From Actinomycetes bacterium (GTDB taxonomy: Bacteria > Actinomycetota > Thermoleophilia > BMS3ABIN01): a stretch of DNA of 14,430 nt. Within the stretch, counting starts at the first letter, position 1. Every line of letters begins with the position of its first letter. Below are positions 1-7,050 of the stretch, piece after piece. A model generated the notes under the pieces. The model was not told the DNA's origin. It ran no database searches and saw only the letters and a program-made list of their open reading frames with translations. A program made the translations under genes and the position numbers. The stretch spans positions 1-14,430 of the forward strand of contig JAJYIN010000029.1 of NCBI GenBank assembly GCA_021790075.1, in the 5' to 3' direction.

Positions 1-985
1 CGGAAGTGGCGCTGGCGCCGGCGAGCAGCGCCGCGGCCAGGACCGCCGCGCCGGCGGCACCGGCAGCGAGCTTCGCCACCGGCAGCGTACGATCGCAGCC
101 ACTTTCCTTGCCGACGGGCTCCACCAGCTTCACGAGCAGCCAGACCCCGGCCATCATCAGGACCTCTACTAATATTCCTGCTATCAACAAAGCCGACCCC
201 CGGATCCCGCCAGCGCCCTGTCCTGCGTCTGCCATCAGTGTCGCCGCCAGGGCGGCCACTACCCCTCCGGCAAGCGCCAGGGCCACGGACAACGCCGTGC
301 CGCGCCGCCAGCCTTCGGCAAGCAGGTAAATGCTGAGAATGACCAGGGCAACCAAGCCAAAGCGGGCATAAGTGAGCAGAACCGCGGCGGACTGGAGTGA
401 CATGGCAACCGCGATCAGCGGGCGATTCTGCCGGGCGGACTGATGGAACAAGGCCGCCGTCACCGGCAGCGCCATCAGGCCGAAGCAGCTGAGCGCGTTG
501 GAATACTCGAAGGTGGAACTGGCCCGGTAGATGCCGTCGAGCAGTTCCGTGTAAGCCGGTGTCCTCGTGATGAAAGAGATCACGCCCAAGGCCGACGTAA
601 AGCCGGCCGCATATGCCAGCCAGATGCTGATGGAGACGAGTGCGGGCGGACCTTCCCGCCGAAGATGGCTTTGAGCCACGAAAAAAGCGGCCAGCAGGCC
701 CAGCATGAATACCGATTCGCGCTCGGTATCAACCGGTGACACGCTCCAGAACAGGCTGGCGGCGCCAAATACGGTGAAGACCGTGAGGAGCCAGAACGCC
801 GGCGCCCGCGGCAGCTGCACCCGCCGCTCATAGGCTCCCAGCCCCAGCTCGAGAGCCCCGGCGGCGATCAGCAGCCAGGCAAAGACCCATTTTTCGCCCG
901 GAAAATATGCGCCTTTCCACAGGACAGCCAGAAGCAGCGCCGCCAGTAGCAGGTAGAGACTCGATTTCCTGGCCCAGTCCGGCAT
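1..985 (-). CDS. O-antigen ligase / Wzy-like polytopic membrane protein, partial (3' end outside window)
   Basis: The reading frame is open from an ATG at 985 to the window edge, about 328 residues with no stop, so the C-terminus is missing. The protein is almost entirely hydrophobic, with about nine or ten predicted membrane segments, the first right after MPDWARK. Three stretches resemble the O-antigen ligase/polymerase family (Wzy/WaaL, Pfam Wzy_C type): SPVDTERE after the early helices, TFEYSNALSCFGLMAL (family pattern TFxYPNALA), and LLTYARFGLVAL (family pattern TxSRG/TYAR). Such proteins polymerise or transfer lipid-linked glycans on the outer face of the membrane. The catalytic periplasmic/extracellular loop would lie in the missing part. 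The ATG sits 2 bp after the sortase stop, so the two genes are probably co-transcribed, with ribosome binding inside the sortase 3' end (GAGG just before the ATG). The exact glycan substrate cannot be inferred. Confidence 0.8.
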   Translation of the reverse strand, partial: MPDWARKSSLYLLLAALLLAVLWKGAYFPGEKWVFAWLLIAAGALELGLGAYERRVQLPRAPAFWLLTVFTVFGAASLFWSVSPVDTERESVFMLGLLAAFFVAQSHLRREGPPALVSISIWLAYAAGFTSALGVISFITRTPAYTELLDGIYRASSTFEYSNALSCFGLMALPVTAALFHQSARQNRPLIAVAMSLQSAAVLLTYARFGLVALVILSIYLLAEGWRRGTALSVALALAGGVVAALAATLMADAGQGAGGIRGSALLIAGILVEVLMMAGVWLLVKLVEPVGKESGCDRTLPVAKLAAGAAGAAVLAAALLAGASATS

Positions 986-987
986 CC

Positions 988-1656
988 TCAGCCCTTCGGG
1001 TCGGCGTCGACCAGGCGGGCGCTCACTATCAGCCTCGTATACAGCTGCCAGGTGGGGTCGCATGTGCTCAGGGTAATGGAATCATAACCGCGGGGATCGA
1101 GGACGCTCACCTGCGTCGGGTCGACGTTGAACTTCGACTCCACCCGGTAACGCAGGTCGGCATACGGCATGTGGAGGATGATCTCGTCTCCGATTCCCAC
1201 CTGGTCCAACCTCAAAAAAGGCGCCGTGTAAAGCACCCGGTCACCGGCCAAAGCGAAGTTGCCGCCCATTCCCGGCAGGGGGGTCTCCGGCAGATGCCCG
1301 GCGCCCAGATGCAGCGCTTCCTTGGAAGTCCCCTGCACCATCCACTCCCTGATGCCAATACGTGGTATCTCGATCTGGCCGATCCGCTGGAGCTCCTTGA
1401 CCTGGGACTGAAGCCGGGAAGCGGGTTTCTTGACAGCCGCCAGCATTACCATCCGCAGCTGCGCCTGGAAATGCGGCATGCTGTAGCTGCTGAACCCCAG
1501 CCTGACCCCGGCGGCCGGCTCATCCCCGCTGCATCCCGGCAGCGTCAAAAACAGCGACGCCAGCAGAGCCGCCAGGGCCACCGCGGATGCGCAGTCACGG
1601 ACGCGCCGGGCACATCGGCCATGGTAAAAAGTCTTGTTTGCGGCTCCAGGAGTCAA
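988..1656 (-). CDS. Sortase (class D/E-like) with Asp at the catalytic His position
   Basis: Sortases are cysteine transpeptidases that attach proteins bearing a sorting signal to the cell surface. The protein is 222 residues from a TTG start, with a basic N-terminus, one hydrophobic segment (about residues 24-40) ending in LPGC, and an extracytoplasmic sortase domain (about 92-215). Family hallmarks are GAGHLPETPLPGMGGNFALAG (120-138 region), the active-site TLSTCDP with Cys199, and Arg208 in TRLIVSARL. The usual GHR motif that supplies the catalytic His reads GDR here (Asp139, codon GAC). LPGC resembles a lipobox but has Pro at -2, which the standard pattern does not allow, so a signal anchor is more likely. 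The start is uncertain: an in-frame stop lies at 1675-1677 and no clear Shine-Dalgarno precedes the TTG. A promoter-like pair lies just upstream. The O-antigen-ligase-like gene follows after 2 bp. Whether the enzyme is active is open. Confidence 0.87.
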   Translation of the reverse strand: MTPGAANKTFYHGRCARRVRDCASAVALAALLASLFLTLPGCSGDEPAAGVRLGFSSYSMPHFQAQLRMVMLAAVKKPASRLQSQVKELQRIGQIEIPRIGIREWMVQGTSKEALHLGAGHLPETPLPGMGGNFALAGDRVLYTAPFLRLDQVGIGDEIILHMPYADLRYRVESKFNVDPTQVSVLDPRGYDSITLSTCDPTWQLYTRLIVSARLVDADPKG

Positions 1657-1666
1657 ATCACCAATG

Positions 1667-1695
1667 ATTCTGTTTCATTGGCGCCGCTCTTTCAA
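1667..1695 (-). promoter_or_regulatory. Candidate sigma70-type promoter for the sortase gene
   Basis: On the minus strand, TTGAAA (1690-1695) is separated by 17 bp from CAGAAT (1667-1672). This is 5/6 and 4/6 match to the housekeeping consensus at ideal spacing. The predicted transcript start is near 1660, only a few bases before the TTG codon, so the message would be almost leaderless. Confidence 0.45.
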
Positions 1696-1712
1696 CTGCC
1701 GGCGTCAACCTT

Positions 1713-1718
1713 TAGACT
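1713..1718 (+). promoter_or_regulatory. Candidate -10 box for dtd (leaderless)
   Basis: TAGACT lies 7 bases before the dtd ATG at 1726, where a -10 would place the transcript start at or next to the initiation codon. No Shine-Dalgarno precedes the ATG, which fits leaderless translation. No convincing -35 is visible, so confidence is low. Confidence 0.3.
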
Positions 1719-1725
1719 CTACGGC

Positions 1726-2172
1726 ATGCTGGCAGTGGCGCAAAGAGTTAGCAGAGCCCGGGTCACCGCGGGCGGCGCCGAGCTGGGCGCCATCGGCCCC
1801 GGGTTACTTGTCCTGCTGGGAGTAGCCGGAGCCGACGGGCCGGAAGATTCGGCTTATATCGCCCGCAAGCTGGCCCGATTGCGCATCTTCGAGGATAACC
1901 TAGGGTTGATGAACCGCTCCCTGGAGGAGACCGGCGGCTCCGTACTCCTGATCAGCCAGTTCACGCTGCTGGCCGACACCCGCCGCGGAAACCGCCCCAG
2001 CTTCTCCGGAGCCGCCGCTCCCGAAACGGCCGAGCGCCTTCACCAGGACGTGGCCGGCCGGCTGCGCCGGACCGGGCTGACGGTGGCCACCGGTGAGTTT
2101 GGCGCCATGATGCAGGTGGAACTGGTAAACAACGGCCCTGTGACCATCATCATCAACAGCCGCGAGAAGTGA
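1726..2172 (+). CDS. dtd: D-aminoacyl-tRNA deacylase (D-Tyr-tRNA(Tyr) deacylase)
   Basis: DTD is a cytosolic quality-control enzyme that hydrolyses D-amino acids (and glycine mischarged on tRNA-Ala) from tRNA. The product is 148 residues, the usual family length. It opens with the family pattern MLAVAQRVSRARVT, continues with GAIGPGLLVLLGVA and RIFEDNLGLMNRSLEETGGSVL, and contains both signature motifs: SQFTLLAD with the active-site Thr, and the C-terminal NNGPVT (cross-subunit Gly-Pro motif). The frame stays open upstream to 907, but that part is antisense to the sortase and has no family similarity, so the ATG at 1726 is the start. It has no Shine-Dalgarno and a -10-like box close by, suggesting a leaderless message. 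It diverges from the sortase gene, and the next small gene begins right after its stop. Confidence 0.95.
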   Translation: MLAVAQRVSRARVTAGGAELGAIGPGLLVLLGVAGADGPEDSAYIARKLARLRIFEDNLGLMNRSLEETGGSVLLISQFTLLADTRRGNRPSFSGAAAPETAERLHQDVAGRLRRTGLTVATGEFGAMMQVELVNNGPVTIIINSREK

Positions 2173-2183
2173 GGGACCGGATC

Positions 2184-2405
2184 ATGGTCAAGCGCAAAAA
2201 GACACAACCCCGGCCGGTCAAGCGGCGCAATCCGTTTGCCGGGCGCCCGCGGAGCGGCGCCGGCTTTCATGAGGAAGCCGGGTATACCAAGAAGGAACGC
2301 CGGCGGCTCAGGGAAGAGACAGAGAAGGAAGCGGAAGCAGATGGGAAGGAAAAGGTTGATAAGGAAGCAGAAGCGGGCAGGGAAAGCGAGGGAAAGGGAG
2401 ACTGA
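2184..2405 (+). CDS. Small highly charged hypothetical protein
   Basis: I do not recognise this family. The 73-residue product starts MVKRKKTQPRPVKRRNPF, is strongly basic in the first third, carries YTKKERRRLREE in the middle, and ends in a Glu/Lys/Gly-rich low-complexity tail. No membrane segment, Cys motif or enzyme motif is visible. I place the start at the ATG 2184 because GAGGG (2171-2175), overlapping the dtd stop codon, is a Shine-Dalgarno 8 bp upstream. A GTG at 2169 overlapping the dtd stop is an alternative and would add five residues. Tight coupling to dtd suggests translation after it. The basic N-terminus would suit nucleic-acid or ribosome binding, but that is speculation. The low-complexity 3' half leaves some doubt that it is a real gene. 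Confidence 0.45.
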   Translation: MVKRKKTQPRPVKRRNPFAGRPRSGAGFHEEAGYTKKERRRLREETEKEAEADGKEKVDKEAEAGRESEGKGD

Positions 2406-2468
2406 GGGGGTGGAACGGGGGGCGGAGGGAACAGCTACCCGCTCCCGGCGCCGGTTCGTGTTACTATT

Positions 2469-3530
2469 TCAGCTTCTGACGACCGGGTTCCCAGCCTTGT
2501 CGAGATCTTTCCGGTAGAAAAAAGTCGTGGGCGTCATCTTCCAGCCGACCATGCCGTATTTCATGGCGGCCGCGTCATAACCGAGCATCCTCAGCATCAG
2601 GACCAGCTGGCCGGCGGTGTTGCCGGTGTAGCACACCGTGATGATCTTTCGGTCCCGGGGCAAGCGCTCCAGGTTCGCGGGCAAGAGCGCGGCGGCGAAG
2701 TCCGCCTGGACGGCGCCGCGGATGTGGCCGACGCCTTCAAAATCCTCTTCACGGCGCAGGTCCAGGATGAATATCCTCTCCTCAGCCAGAGCGTCCTCGA
2801 GCTGCTGATTAACAGCTGCCGGATGAATGAGGTTAAAAGCGTAATCGCCTTCGAGCGGCATGCTGGCGAAAGCTTTTTTGACTTCCCTCTCTATTATGGG
2901 GTAGTCTTCGTCGCCGGGCGGCGTGAACGGGAGACCGGTTTGCGCCGGCACAATCAGGTCCGGCGGCGTATTCTCCACAGGATATGACGCGGAAATATCC
3001 GCCAGCACCTGGTCCCGGAAGCCGTTCCGGACCCAGCCATTCATCCCGGTCCTCAAGACGGCGGCGTCGTAACCCAGCAGCTTCAGGCCGGAGACGACCT
3101 GGGGGCCCACATCGCCTATATCGCAGACGACGACGATTTTCCGGCCGCGCGGCAGCCGCTCCAGGTTCCCGGCGCTGATGCACCCGGCCAGCTCCATGTG
3201 GACAGCTCCCTCGATGTGGCCCTGCCCGTATGCGTCCCGGCTGCGGACATCGATCAGGAAATGGGCCTCGCGACCCTCCGGCGTCGCCAGCTTCCGGGCC
3301 AGGTCTACGCCCCAGATGCCGTTGGCAACATAGTCGCCATCGGCCGGCGCGGAGGCAAGCACCTTGACGGCATGGTCAAGAACAACCCCGGTGTCCCCGG
3401 AACCGGCTTCGCGCCCTGGATGTGGCCCTTGTCGTAATCGGCTTTCTTCCTGACATCGAGCAGATATATGCGGGACGCCACTGCCGGATCTTTGAGCTTG
3501 TCGGCCAGGTTGGAGGCTTGACTTGGCCAT
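2469..3530 (-). CDS. Rhodanese-domain protein, two intact domains plus a frame-disrupted N-terminal domain
   Basis: Rhodaneses carry sulfur as a Cys persulfide. Two complete tandem domains are visible. The first (about residues 55-170) has FLIDVRSRDAYGQGHIEGAV and the active-site loop C136-DIGDVG. The second (about 218-335) has FILDLRREEDFEGVGHIRGA and loop C300-YTGNTA. They share the spacing ASxPxxGDY...DVR...GHIxGA...NLERLPRxRKI...LLGYDAA...GMxGW, so they arose by duplication. The ATG at 3530 has a strong Shine-Dalgarno (GGGAGGAG at 3538-3545) and a consensus-like promoter upstream. Residues 1-45 or so do not look like protein: the +1 frame there (3410-3514) encodes the first half of a third rhodanese domain, YLLDVRKKADYDKGHIQGA, lacking its Cys half. 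The open frame therefore begins with a garbled segment. No signal peptide is seen, so it is predicted to be cytosolic. Partner and substrate are unknown. Confidence 0.85.
   Translation of the reverse strand: MAKSSLQPGRQAQRSGSGVPHISARCQEESRLRQGPHPGREAGSGDTGVVLDHAVKVLASAPADGDYVANGIWGVDLARKLATPEGREAHFLIDVRSRDAYGQGHIEGAVHMELAGCISAGNLERLPRGRKIVVVCDIGDVGPQVVSGLKLLGYDAAVLRTGMNGWVRNGFRDQVLADISASYPVENTPPDLIVPAQTGLPFTPPGDEDYPIIEREVKKAFASMPLEGDYAFNLIHPAAVNQQLEDALAEERIFILDLRREEDFEGVGHIRGAVQADFAAALLPANLERLPRDRKIITVCYTGNTAGQLVLMLRMLGYDAAAMKYGMVGWKMTPTTFFYRKDLDKAGNPVVRS
3410..3514 (-). pseudogene. Out-of-frame relic of a third rhodanese domain
   Basis: Read one base later than the annotated frame, this stretch encodes LADKLKDPAVASRIYLLDV followed by RKKADYDKGHIQGA. 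This matches the N-terminal half of the two intact repeats (LxxxL...FLIDVRxxxxYxxGHIxGA). The half carrying the catalytic Cys loop is absent, and the homologous frame resumes as frame 0 by about LDHAVKVLAS. It cannot be translated from the ATG at 3530 without a frame change near codons 4-6. The +1 frame itself has a stop (TAA) immediately upstream and no start. One small indel near the start plus an internal deletion would explain it. Confidence 0.7.
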
Positions 3531-3544
3531 ACTTACACTCCTCC

Positions 3545-3596
3545 CTCGTTTTTTTACGGAAATACCACCTTGAAAAAATGGGAATCCTGAAACGAG
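3545..3596 (-). repeat. Inverted repeat in the rhodanese leader, abutting the ribosome binding site
   Basis: CTCGTTT (3545-3551 on the plus strand) and AAACGAG (3590-3596) are perfect 7-bp inverted arms 38 bp apart. In the minus-strand leader RNA the 3' arm runs directly into the GGGAGGAG ribosome binding site. Pairing would place the site at the base of a large stem-loop. Seven bases is short enough to be chance. Confidence 0.3.
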
Positions 3597-3630
3597 CGGA
3601 ATTCTCCCCCCATGGCCGGTGGAGCGCGAG

Positions 3631-3658
3631 CTTATCTTTTCCGGGCTGATCGTGTCAA
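3631..3658 (-). promoter_or_regulatory. Promoter of the rhodanese gene
   Basis: On the minus strand a perfect TTGACA (3653-3658) is followed after 16 bp by GATAAG (3631-3636, 4/6 to TATAAT). The predicted transcript start is near 3624, giving a leader of about 95 bases before the ATG at 3530. It lies in the 187-bp gap between metallophosphoesterase and rhodanese reading frames, so the rhodanese gene probably has its own transcript. Confidence 0.6.
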
Positions 3659-3683
3659 GAATGTGAACAACGGCAGATGCGGG

Positions 3684-4496
3684 TCATCCCTTCGTCACCG
3701 CCGGCCGGGGGCGGCGGTGAAAATGGTCCCGGGACGCCACTTCGCCGCCGGGAACCTTGGTCGTGATAACCACGATCTCAGGCCACACCTCGATGATGTT
3801 GTAGGAAGGCTGCGTATAGCCCCTGGTCCGCCAGGTGCTGCAGGTGCCGCTGCTAACTATCAGCATGTTGGCCAGCGGCCAGTTGTAGGGTACGTGCCGG
3901 TGTCCATGCATTACCAGATCCACGTCCGCGTCGCGCAGCTTCTCCAGCACGTCGCCGGAATCCCAGACAACGTTGCGTTCCCTGCCGGTGCCGGGAATGC
4001 TGACCAGGTGGTGATGGAGGATGAATATCTTGTAATCCTCCCTGCGGGGGAATGTGTCGCGGATCCAGGTGTAATGGTCCCGGCCGATCTCCCCGTCATT
4101 GAGATCGGGCTTGTTGGAATCCAGGGCCAGGATCTTGACCCTTTCCTGCACGTCGCCGGTCGTCCCCTCACAGCAGACGCGGAAGTCCAGCTCAACGGTG
4201 CGGAAACGGGGGCCGATTAGCTCCTCGAAATGAAGGAAGCCCACATTGCGGCAGTCATGATTCCCGGCAACGATTACCTTCTCCGGACCGTCCAGCATGC
4301 CGATGTAACGCTTGGCTTCCTCGAACTGCTCCCGGTAACCGCCGGCTGTCAGGTCTCCCGCCACGACGATCAGGTCGGGCCGGGCGCTGTTGATCTCGGC
4401 GATCGTCTCCTCCATCAGCGCCTCGTCAAAGCGGATGTCGCCGCAATGGATGTCAGAGAACTGAGCGATCGTATAATGGTCTCTTGGTTCCGCCAC
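3684..4496 (-). CDS. Calcineurin-like metallophosphoesterase (Icc/CpdA-like)
   Basis: This is a cytosolic two-metal phosphoesterase of 270 residues. All five family motifs are present in order: DIH (Asp15, His17), GDLT (Asp48), GNHD (Asn79-His80-Asp81), the HHH cluster (161-163) and HGHRH (His199, His201). Overall layout resembles class III cyclic-nucleotide phosphodiesterases and related Icc proteins, but the substrate cannot be read from sequence. I choose the GTG at 4496 because AGGAGG (4502-4507) lies 5 bp upstream. A longer frame from a GTG at 4523 would add nine residues (MSNQPQEAP) and has no ribosome binding site. There is no signal peptide or membrane segment. It lies 88 bp downstream of copA on the same strand, possibly co-transcribed, and upstream of the rhodanese gene, which has its own promoter. 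Confidence 0.9.
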   Translation of the reverse strand: MAEPRDHYTIAQFSDIHCGDIRFDEALMEETIAEINSARPDLIVVAGDLTAGGYREQFEEAKRYIGMLDGPEKVIVAGNHDCRNVGFLHFEELIGPRFRTVELDFRVCCEGTTGDVQERVKILALDSNKPDLNDGEIGRDHYTWIRDTFPRREDYKIFILHHHLVSIPGTGRERNVVWDSGDVLEKLRDADVDLVMHGHRHVPYNWPLANMLIVSSGTCSTWRTRGYTQPSYNIIEVWPEIVVITTKVPGGEVASRDHFHRRPRPAVTKG

Positions 4497-4499
4497 TGG

Positions 4500-4513
4500 A
4501 GCCTCCTGAGGCT
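4500..4513 (-). promoter_or_regulatory. Hairpin containing the metallophosphoesterase ribosome binding site
   Basis: In the minus-strand message AGCCT-CAGG-AGGCT forms a perfect 5-bp hairpin with a 4-base loop. The AGGAGG Shine-Dalgarno (4502-4507) occupies the loop and the 3' arm, so folding would hide it and could tune translation. Confidence 0.4.
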
Positions 4514-4584
4514 GGTTGCTCACATATTTTTCGACAGGCCCGGCTCTATAACCTGTTACGCCGGCAGCGGAGGCCGTCCTGACG

Positions 4585-7023
4585 TTACCTGTGGGCGCCG
4601 GGCGCCCGGAACCGCCGCAGCCGCAACGAGTTGCTCACCACGGTCACCGATGACATGCCCATGGCGGCGGCGGCGAACATCGGGTTGAGAAGGATGCCGA
4701 AGAACGGGTAAAGCACTCCCGCAGCTACCGGCACCAGGGCCGTATTGTAGAAGAAGGCCCAGAAAAGATTCTGCCTGATGATCTGGAGGGTGCGGCGGCT
4801 AAGGGCAATCGAGGCCGCGACACCCCGGAGGTCGCCCGATATCAGGGTGATGTCGGCTGCCTCCATGGCCACGTCCGTGCCGGTGCCGATGGCGATGCCC
4901 ACGTCGGCCTGGGCCAGCGCCGGCGCGTCGTTGATGCCGTCGCCGACCATTGCCACCAGCTTGCCGCCGGACTGCAGCCGCCTGACCTCTGCCGCCTTGT
5001 CCTGCGGCAACACCTCCGCCAGCACGCGGTCGACGCCGGCCTCGCGGCCGATCGCCTCGGCGGTGCGGCGGTTATCGCCGGTCAGCATGATCACCTCCAG
5101 CCCCATGGCGCGCAGCTCGGCCACGGCCTCACGCGAGTTCTCCTTGAGCGTATCGGCCACGCCGATGACCCCGACCGGATTGCCGTCGATGGCGACGAAC
5201 ATGGGTGTCTTCCCCTGCCCGGAGAGGATATGGGCGCGGTCGTCAAACCCGTTCAGTTCCATGCCCCTGCCCGTGAGAAGGCCGGGATTGCCCACCAGGA
5301 CATCGTGCCCCTTGACCCGCGCCTCGATGCCCTGGCCTGCCAGCGCCACGAAACTCTCGTATTCCTCCAGCAGGATCCCCCGCTCCTCGGCGCCGCTGAC
5401 GATGGCCTCGCCCAGCGGATGCTCCGAGCCCCGCTCGGCCGAGCCGGCCAGCCTCAGCACCTGCTCCTCGTCCCAGCCACCGGTGATGACGTCCGTGATT
5501 GTCGGCTGGCCCCGCGTCAGCGTGCCGGTCTTGTCGAGAATGATGGCCTGGAGCTTGTGGGCCGTCTCCAGGGAGTCGCCGCCCCGGATGAGGACTCCCG
5601 CTTCGGCGCCTTTCCCTGTGCCCACCATGACGGCGGTGGGCGTGGCCAGCCCCAGGGCGCAGGGGCAGGCGATGACGACCACCGCCACAAAGTTGAGCAG
5701 GGCGTGAGTAAACGCCGGCTCGGGGCCAAAGATGAGCCAGATGATAAAAGTAAGGGTGGCGACGCCAAAGATGCCTGGCACGAAATAGCCGGCGATCACG
5801 TCCGCCATGCGGGCGATCGGCGGCTTCGTCCCCTGGGCCTCCTGCACCAGGCGGATTATCTGCGCGAGGGCGGTCTCCTTGCCTACACGGGTGGCGGTGA
5901 AGCGGAAGCTGCCCATCTTGTTGATGGTGGCGCCGATCACCTCGTCGCCGGCCTTTTTGGCCACCGGCATGCTTTCACCGGTGATCATCGACTCGTCCAC
6001 GCTGGATTCGCCATCGCTGACCAGGCCGTCGACCGGGATGCTTTCCCCGGGCCTGACGACGACCGTGTCGCCGGCCTCCACCTGGCCGACGGGCACATCC
6101 ATCTCCCTGCCTTCCCGGACCACGCGGGCAGTCTTGGGCCGCAGCCCCATCAGCTTCTTGATCGCTTCGGAAGTCTGGCCCTTGGCGCGCGCCTCCAGCA
6201 TGCGGCCAAACAGGATCAGGGTGACGATAACGGCGGCGGTGTCGAAATAAGTGGCCACCGCCAGCCCCTGTTCCTCAAAGAACGACTGGAAAAGTACGGC
6301 GGCGACGCTGTAGAAATAAGCGGCCAGCGAACCCACTGCCACCAGCGTGTTCATGGTGGTCGAACGGTGCCGGGCAGCGGCGATGGCGCCGGTGATGAAC
6401 TGCCAGCCCACCCAGAACTCCACCGGCGTGGCCAGCGCCCACAAGACATACCCGTTACTCAGCAGCCCCAGGCCGAACGTGCTTCCCAGGAATACCGAGA
6501 TGGACAGGACGGCGCCGGCCAGCACCTTCTGCTGCAGCCGCTGGTATTCGCGGCGGCGCATACGCGCCTCCGCGTCTTCGGCCTCGCCCTCTTCCTCGCC
6601 GCGGATCACCTTGTAGCCGGCCTGTTCCACCACGCGCACCAGGTCGTCCAGGGTGACCTCCCCGGGGATGAATTCCACCATCGCCTTTTCAGTGGCGAAG
6701 TTGACCGAGGCCGACAGCACGCCGCCCATGCCCGCGAGCGCCTTTTCCACGCGCTCCACGCAGCTGGCGCAGGACATGCCGGCCACTGCCAGGGTGGCCT
6801 TCTCCGCAAGCACCTTGTAACCGGTGCGCTCCACGGCGGCGGCCAGTTCCTTCGGCGTCACCACGCCGGGATCGTATTCCACCGCCGCCCTCTCCGTGGC
6901 AAAATTCACGTCCGCGCGCATGACGCCAGGAACCAGCCTCAGCGCCTTCTCGTTGCGCTCCACGCAGCTGGCGCAGGTCATTCCCTCGATGGGCAGCGAT
7001 ATCTTTCTGGTCTTCTCAGCCAT
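4585..7023 (-). CDS. copA: Copper-exporting P1B-type ATPase with two N-terminal HMA domains
   Basis: CopA uses ATP to pump Cu(I) out of the cytoplasm. The 812-residue protein, a usual length for the two-HMA form, has metal-binding domains with GMTCASC (14-20) and GMSCASC (82-88) and a charged linker (about 141-160). Membrane segments surround the transport motif CPC (453-455), and the actuator motif is TGES (348-351). The phosphorylation site is DKTGT (Asp497), with nucleotide-domain SEHPLG (533-538), TGDN (648-651) and hinge GDGINDAP (694-701). The last helices carry YN (759-760) and MSS (790-792), the Cu(I)-site residues of the P1B-1 subgroup, which favours copper over zinc or cadmium. The ATG at 7023 has no Shine-Dalgarno and lies just downstream of TAAAAT/TAGAAT boxes, so the message is probably leaderless. 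No copper chaperone or CsoR/CueR gene is in the window. Confidence 0.96.
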   Translation of the reverse strand: MAEKTRKISLPIEGMTCASCVERNEKALRLVPGVMRADVNFATERAAVEYDPGVVTPKELAAAVERTGYKVLAEKATLAVAGMSCASCVERVEKALAGMGGVLSASVNFATEKAMVEFIPGEVTLDDLVRVVEQAGYKVIRGEEEGEAEDAEARMRRREYQRLQQKVLAGAVLSISVFLGSTFGLGLLSNGYVLWALATPVEFWVGWQFITGAIAAARHRSTTMNTLVAVGSLAAYFYSVAAVLFQSFFEEQGLAVATYFDTAAVIVTLILFGRMLEARAKGQTSEAIKKLMGLRPKTARVVREGREMDVPVGQVEAGDTVVVRPGESIPVDGLVSDGESSVDESMITGESMPVAKKAGDEVIGATINKMGSFRFTATRVGKETALAQIIRLVQEAQGTKPPIARMADVIAGYFVPGIFGVATLTFIIWLIFGPEPAFTHALLNFVAVVVIACPCALGLATPTAVMVGTGKGAEAGVLIRGGDSLETAHKLQAIILDKTGTLTRGQPTITDVITGGWDEEQVLRLAGSAERGSEHPLGEAIVSGAEERGILLEEYESFVALAGQGIEARVKGHDVLVGNPGLLTGRGMELNGFDDRAHILSGQGKTPMFVAIDGNPVGVIGVADTLKENSREAVAELRAMGLEVIMLTGDNRRTAEAIGREAGVDRVLAEVLPQDKAAEVRRLQSGGKLVAMVGDGINDAPALAQADVGIAIGTGTDVAMEAADITLISGDLRGVAASIALSRRTLQIIRQNLFWAFFYNTALVPVAAGVLYPFFGILLNPMFAAAAMGMSSVTVVSNSLRLRRFRAPGAHR

Positions 7024-7027
7024 GACA

Positions 7028-7038
7028 ATTCTATTTTA
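7028..7038 (-). promoter_or_regulatory. Candidate -10 region of copA
   Basis: Two overlapping -10-like hexamers lie on the minus strand: TAAAAT (7033-7038, 5/6) and TAGAAT (7028-7033, 5/6). Both are within 10 bases of the copA ATG. No TTGACA-like -35 sits at the right distance; that position is occupied by the palindrome at 7051-7066. A promoter that depends on an activator, or is blocked by a repressor, would fit. Confidence 0.45.
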
Positions 7039-7050
7039 TGCCATTCGCGC

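Noticed and set aside
1531..1580. Sortase as a lipoprotein (LPGC near the end of the hydrophobic segment)
   Set aside because: Pro at the -2 position breaks the lipobox pattern, and sortases are usually held by a membrane helix. It is left as a weak alternative in the gene entry.
907..1725. N-terminal extension of dtd by 273 residues
   Set aside because: DTD proteins are about 150 residues and begin at the ATG 1726. The extension is antisense to the sortase and has no family similarity.
2236..2517. Second arginine-rich frame overlapping the small gene after dtd
   Set aside because: It is a shifted reading of the same low-complexity sequence, with no ribosome binding site or recognisable domain.
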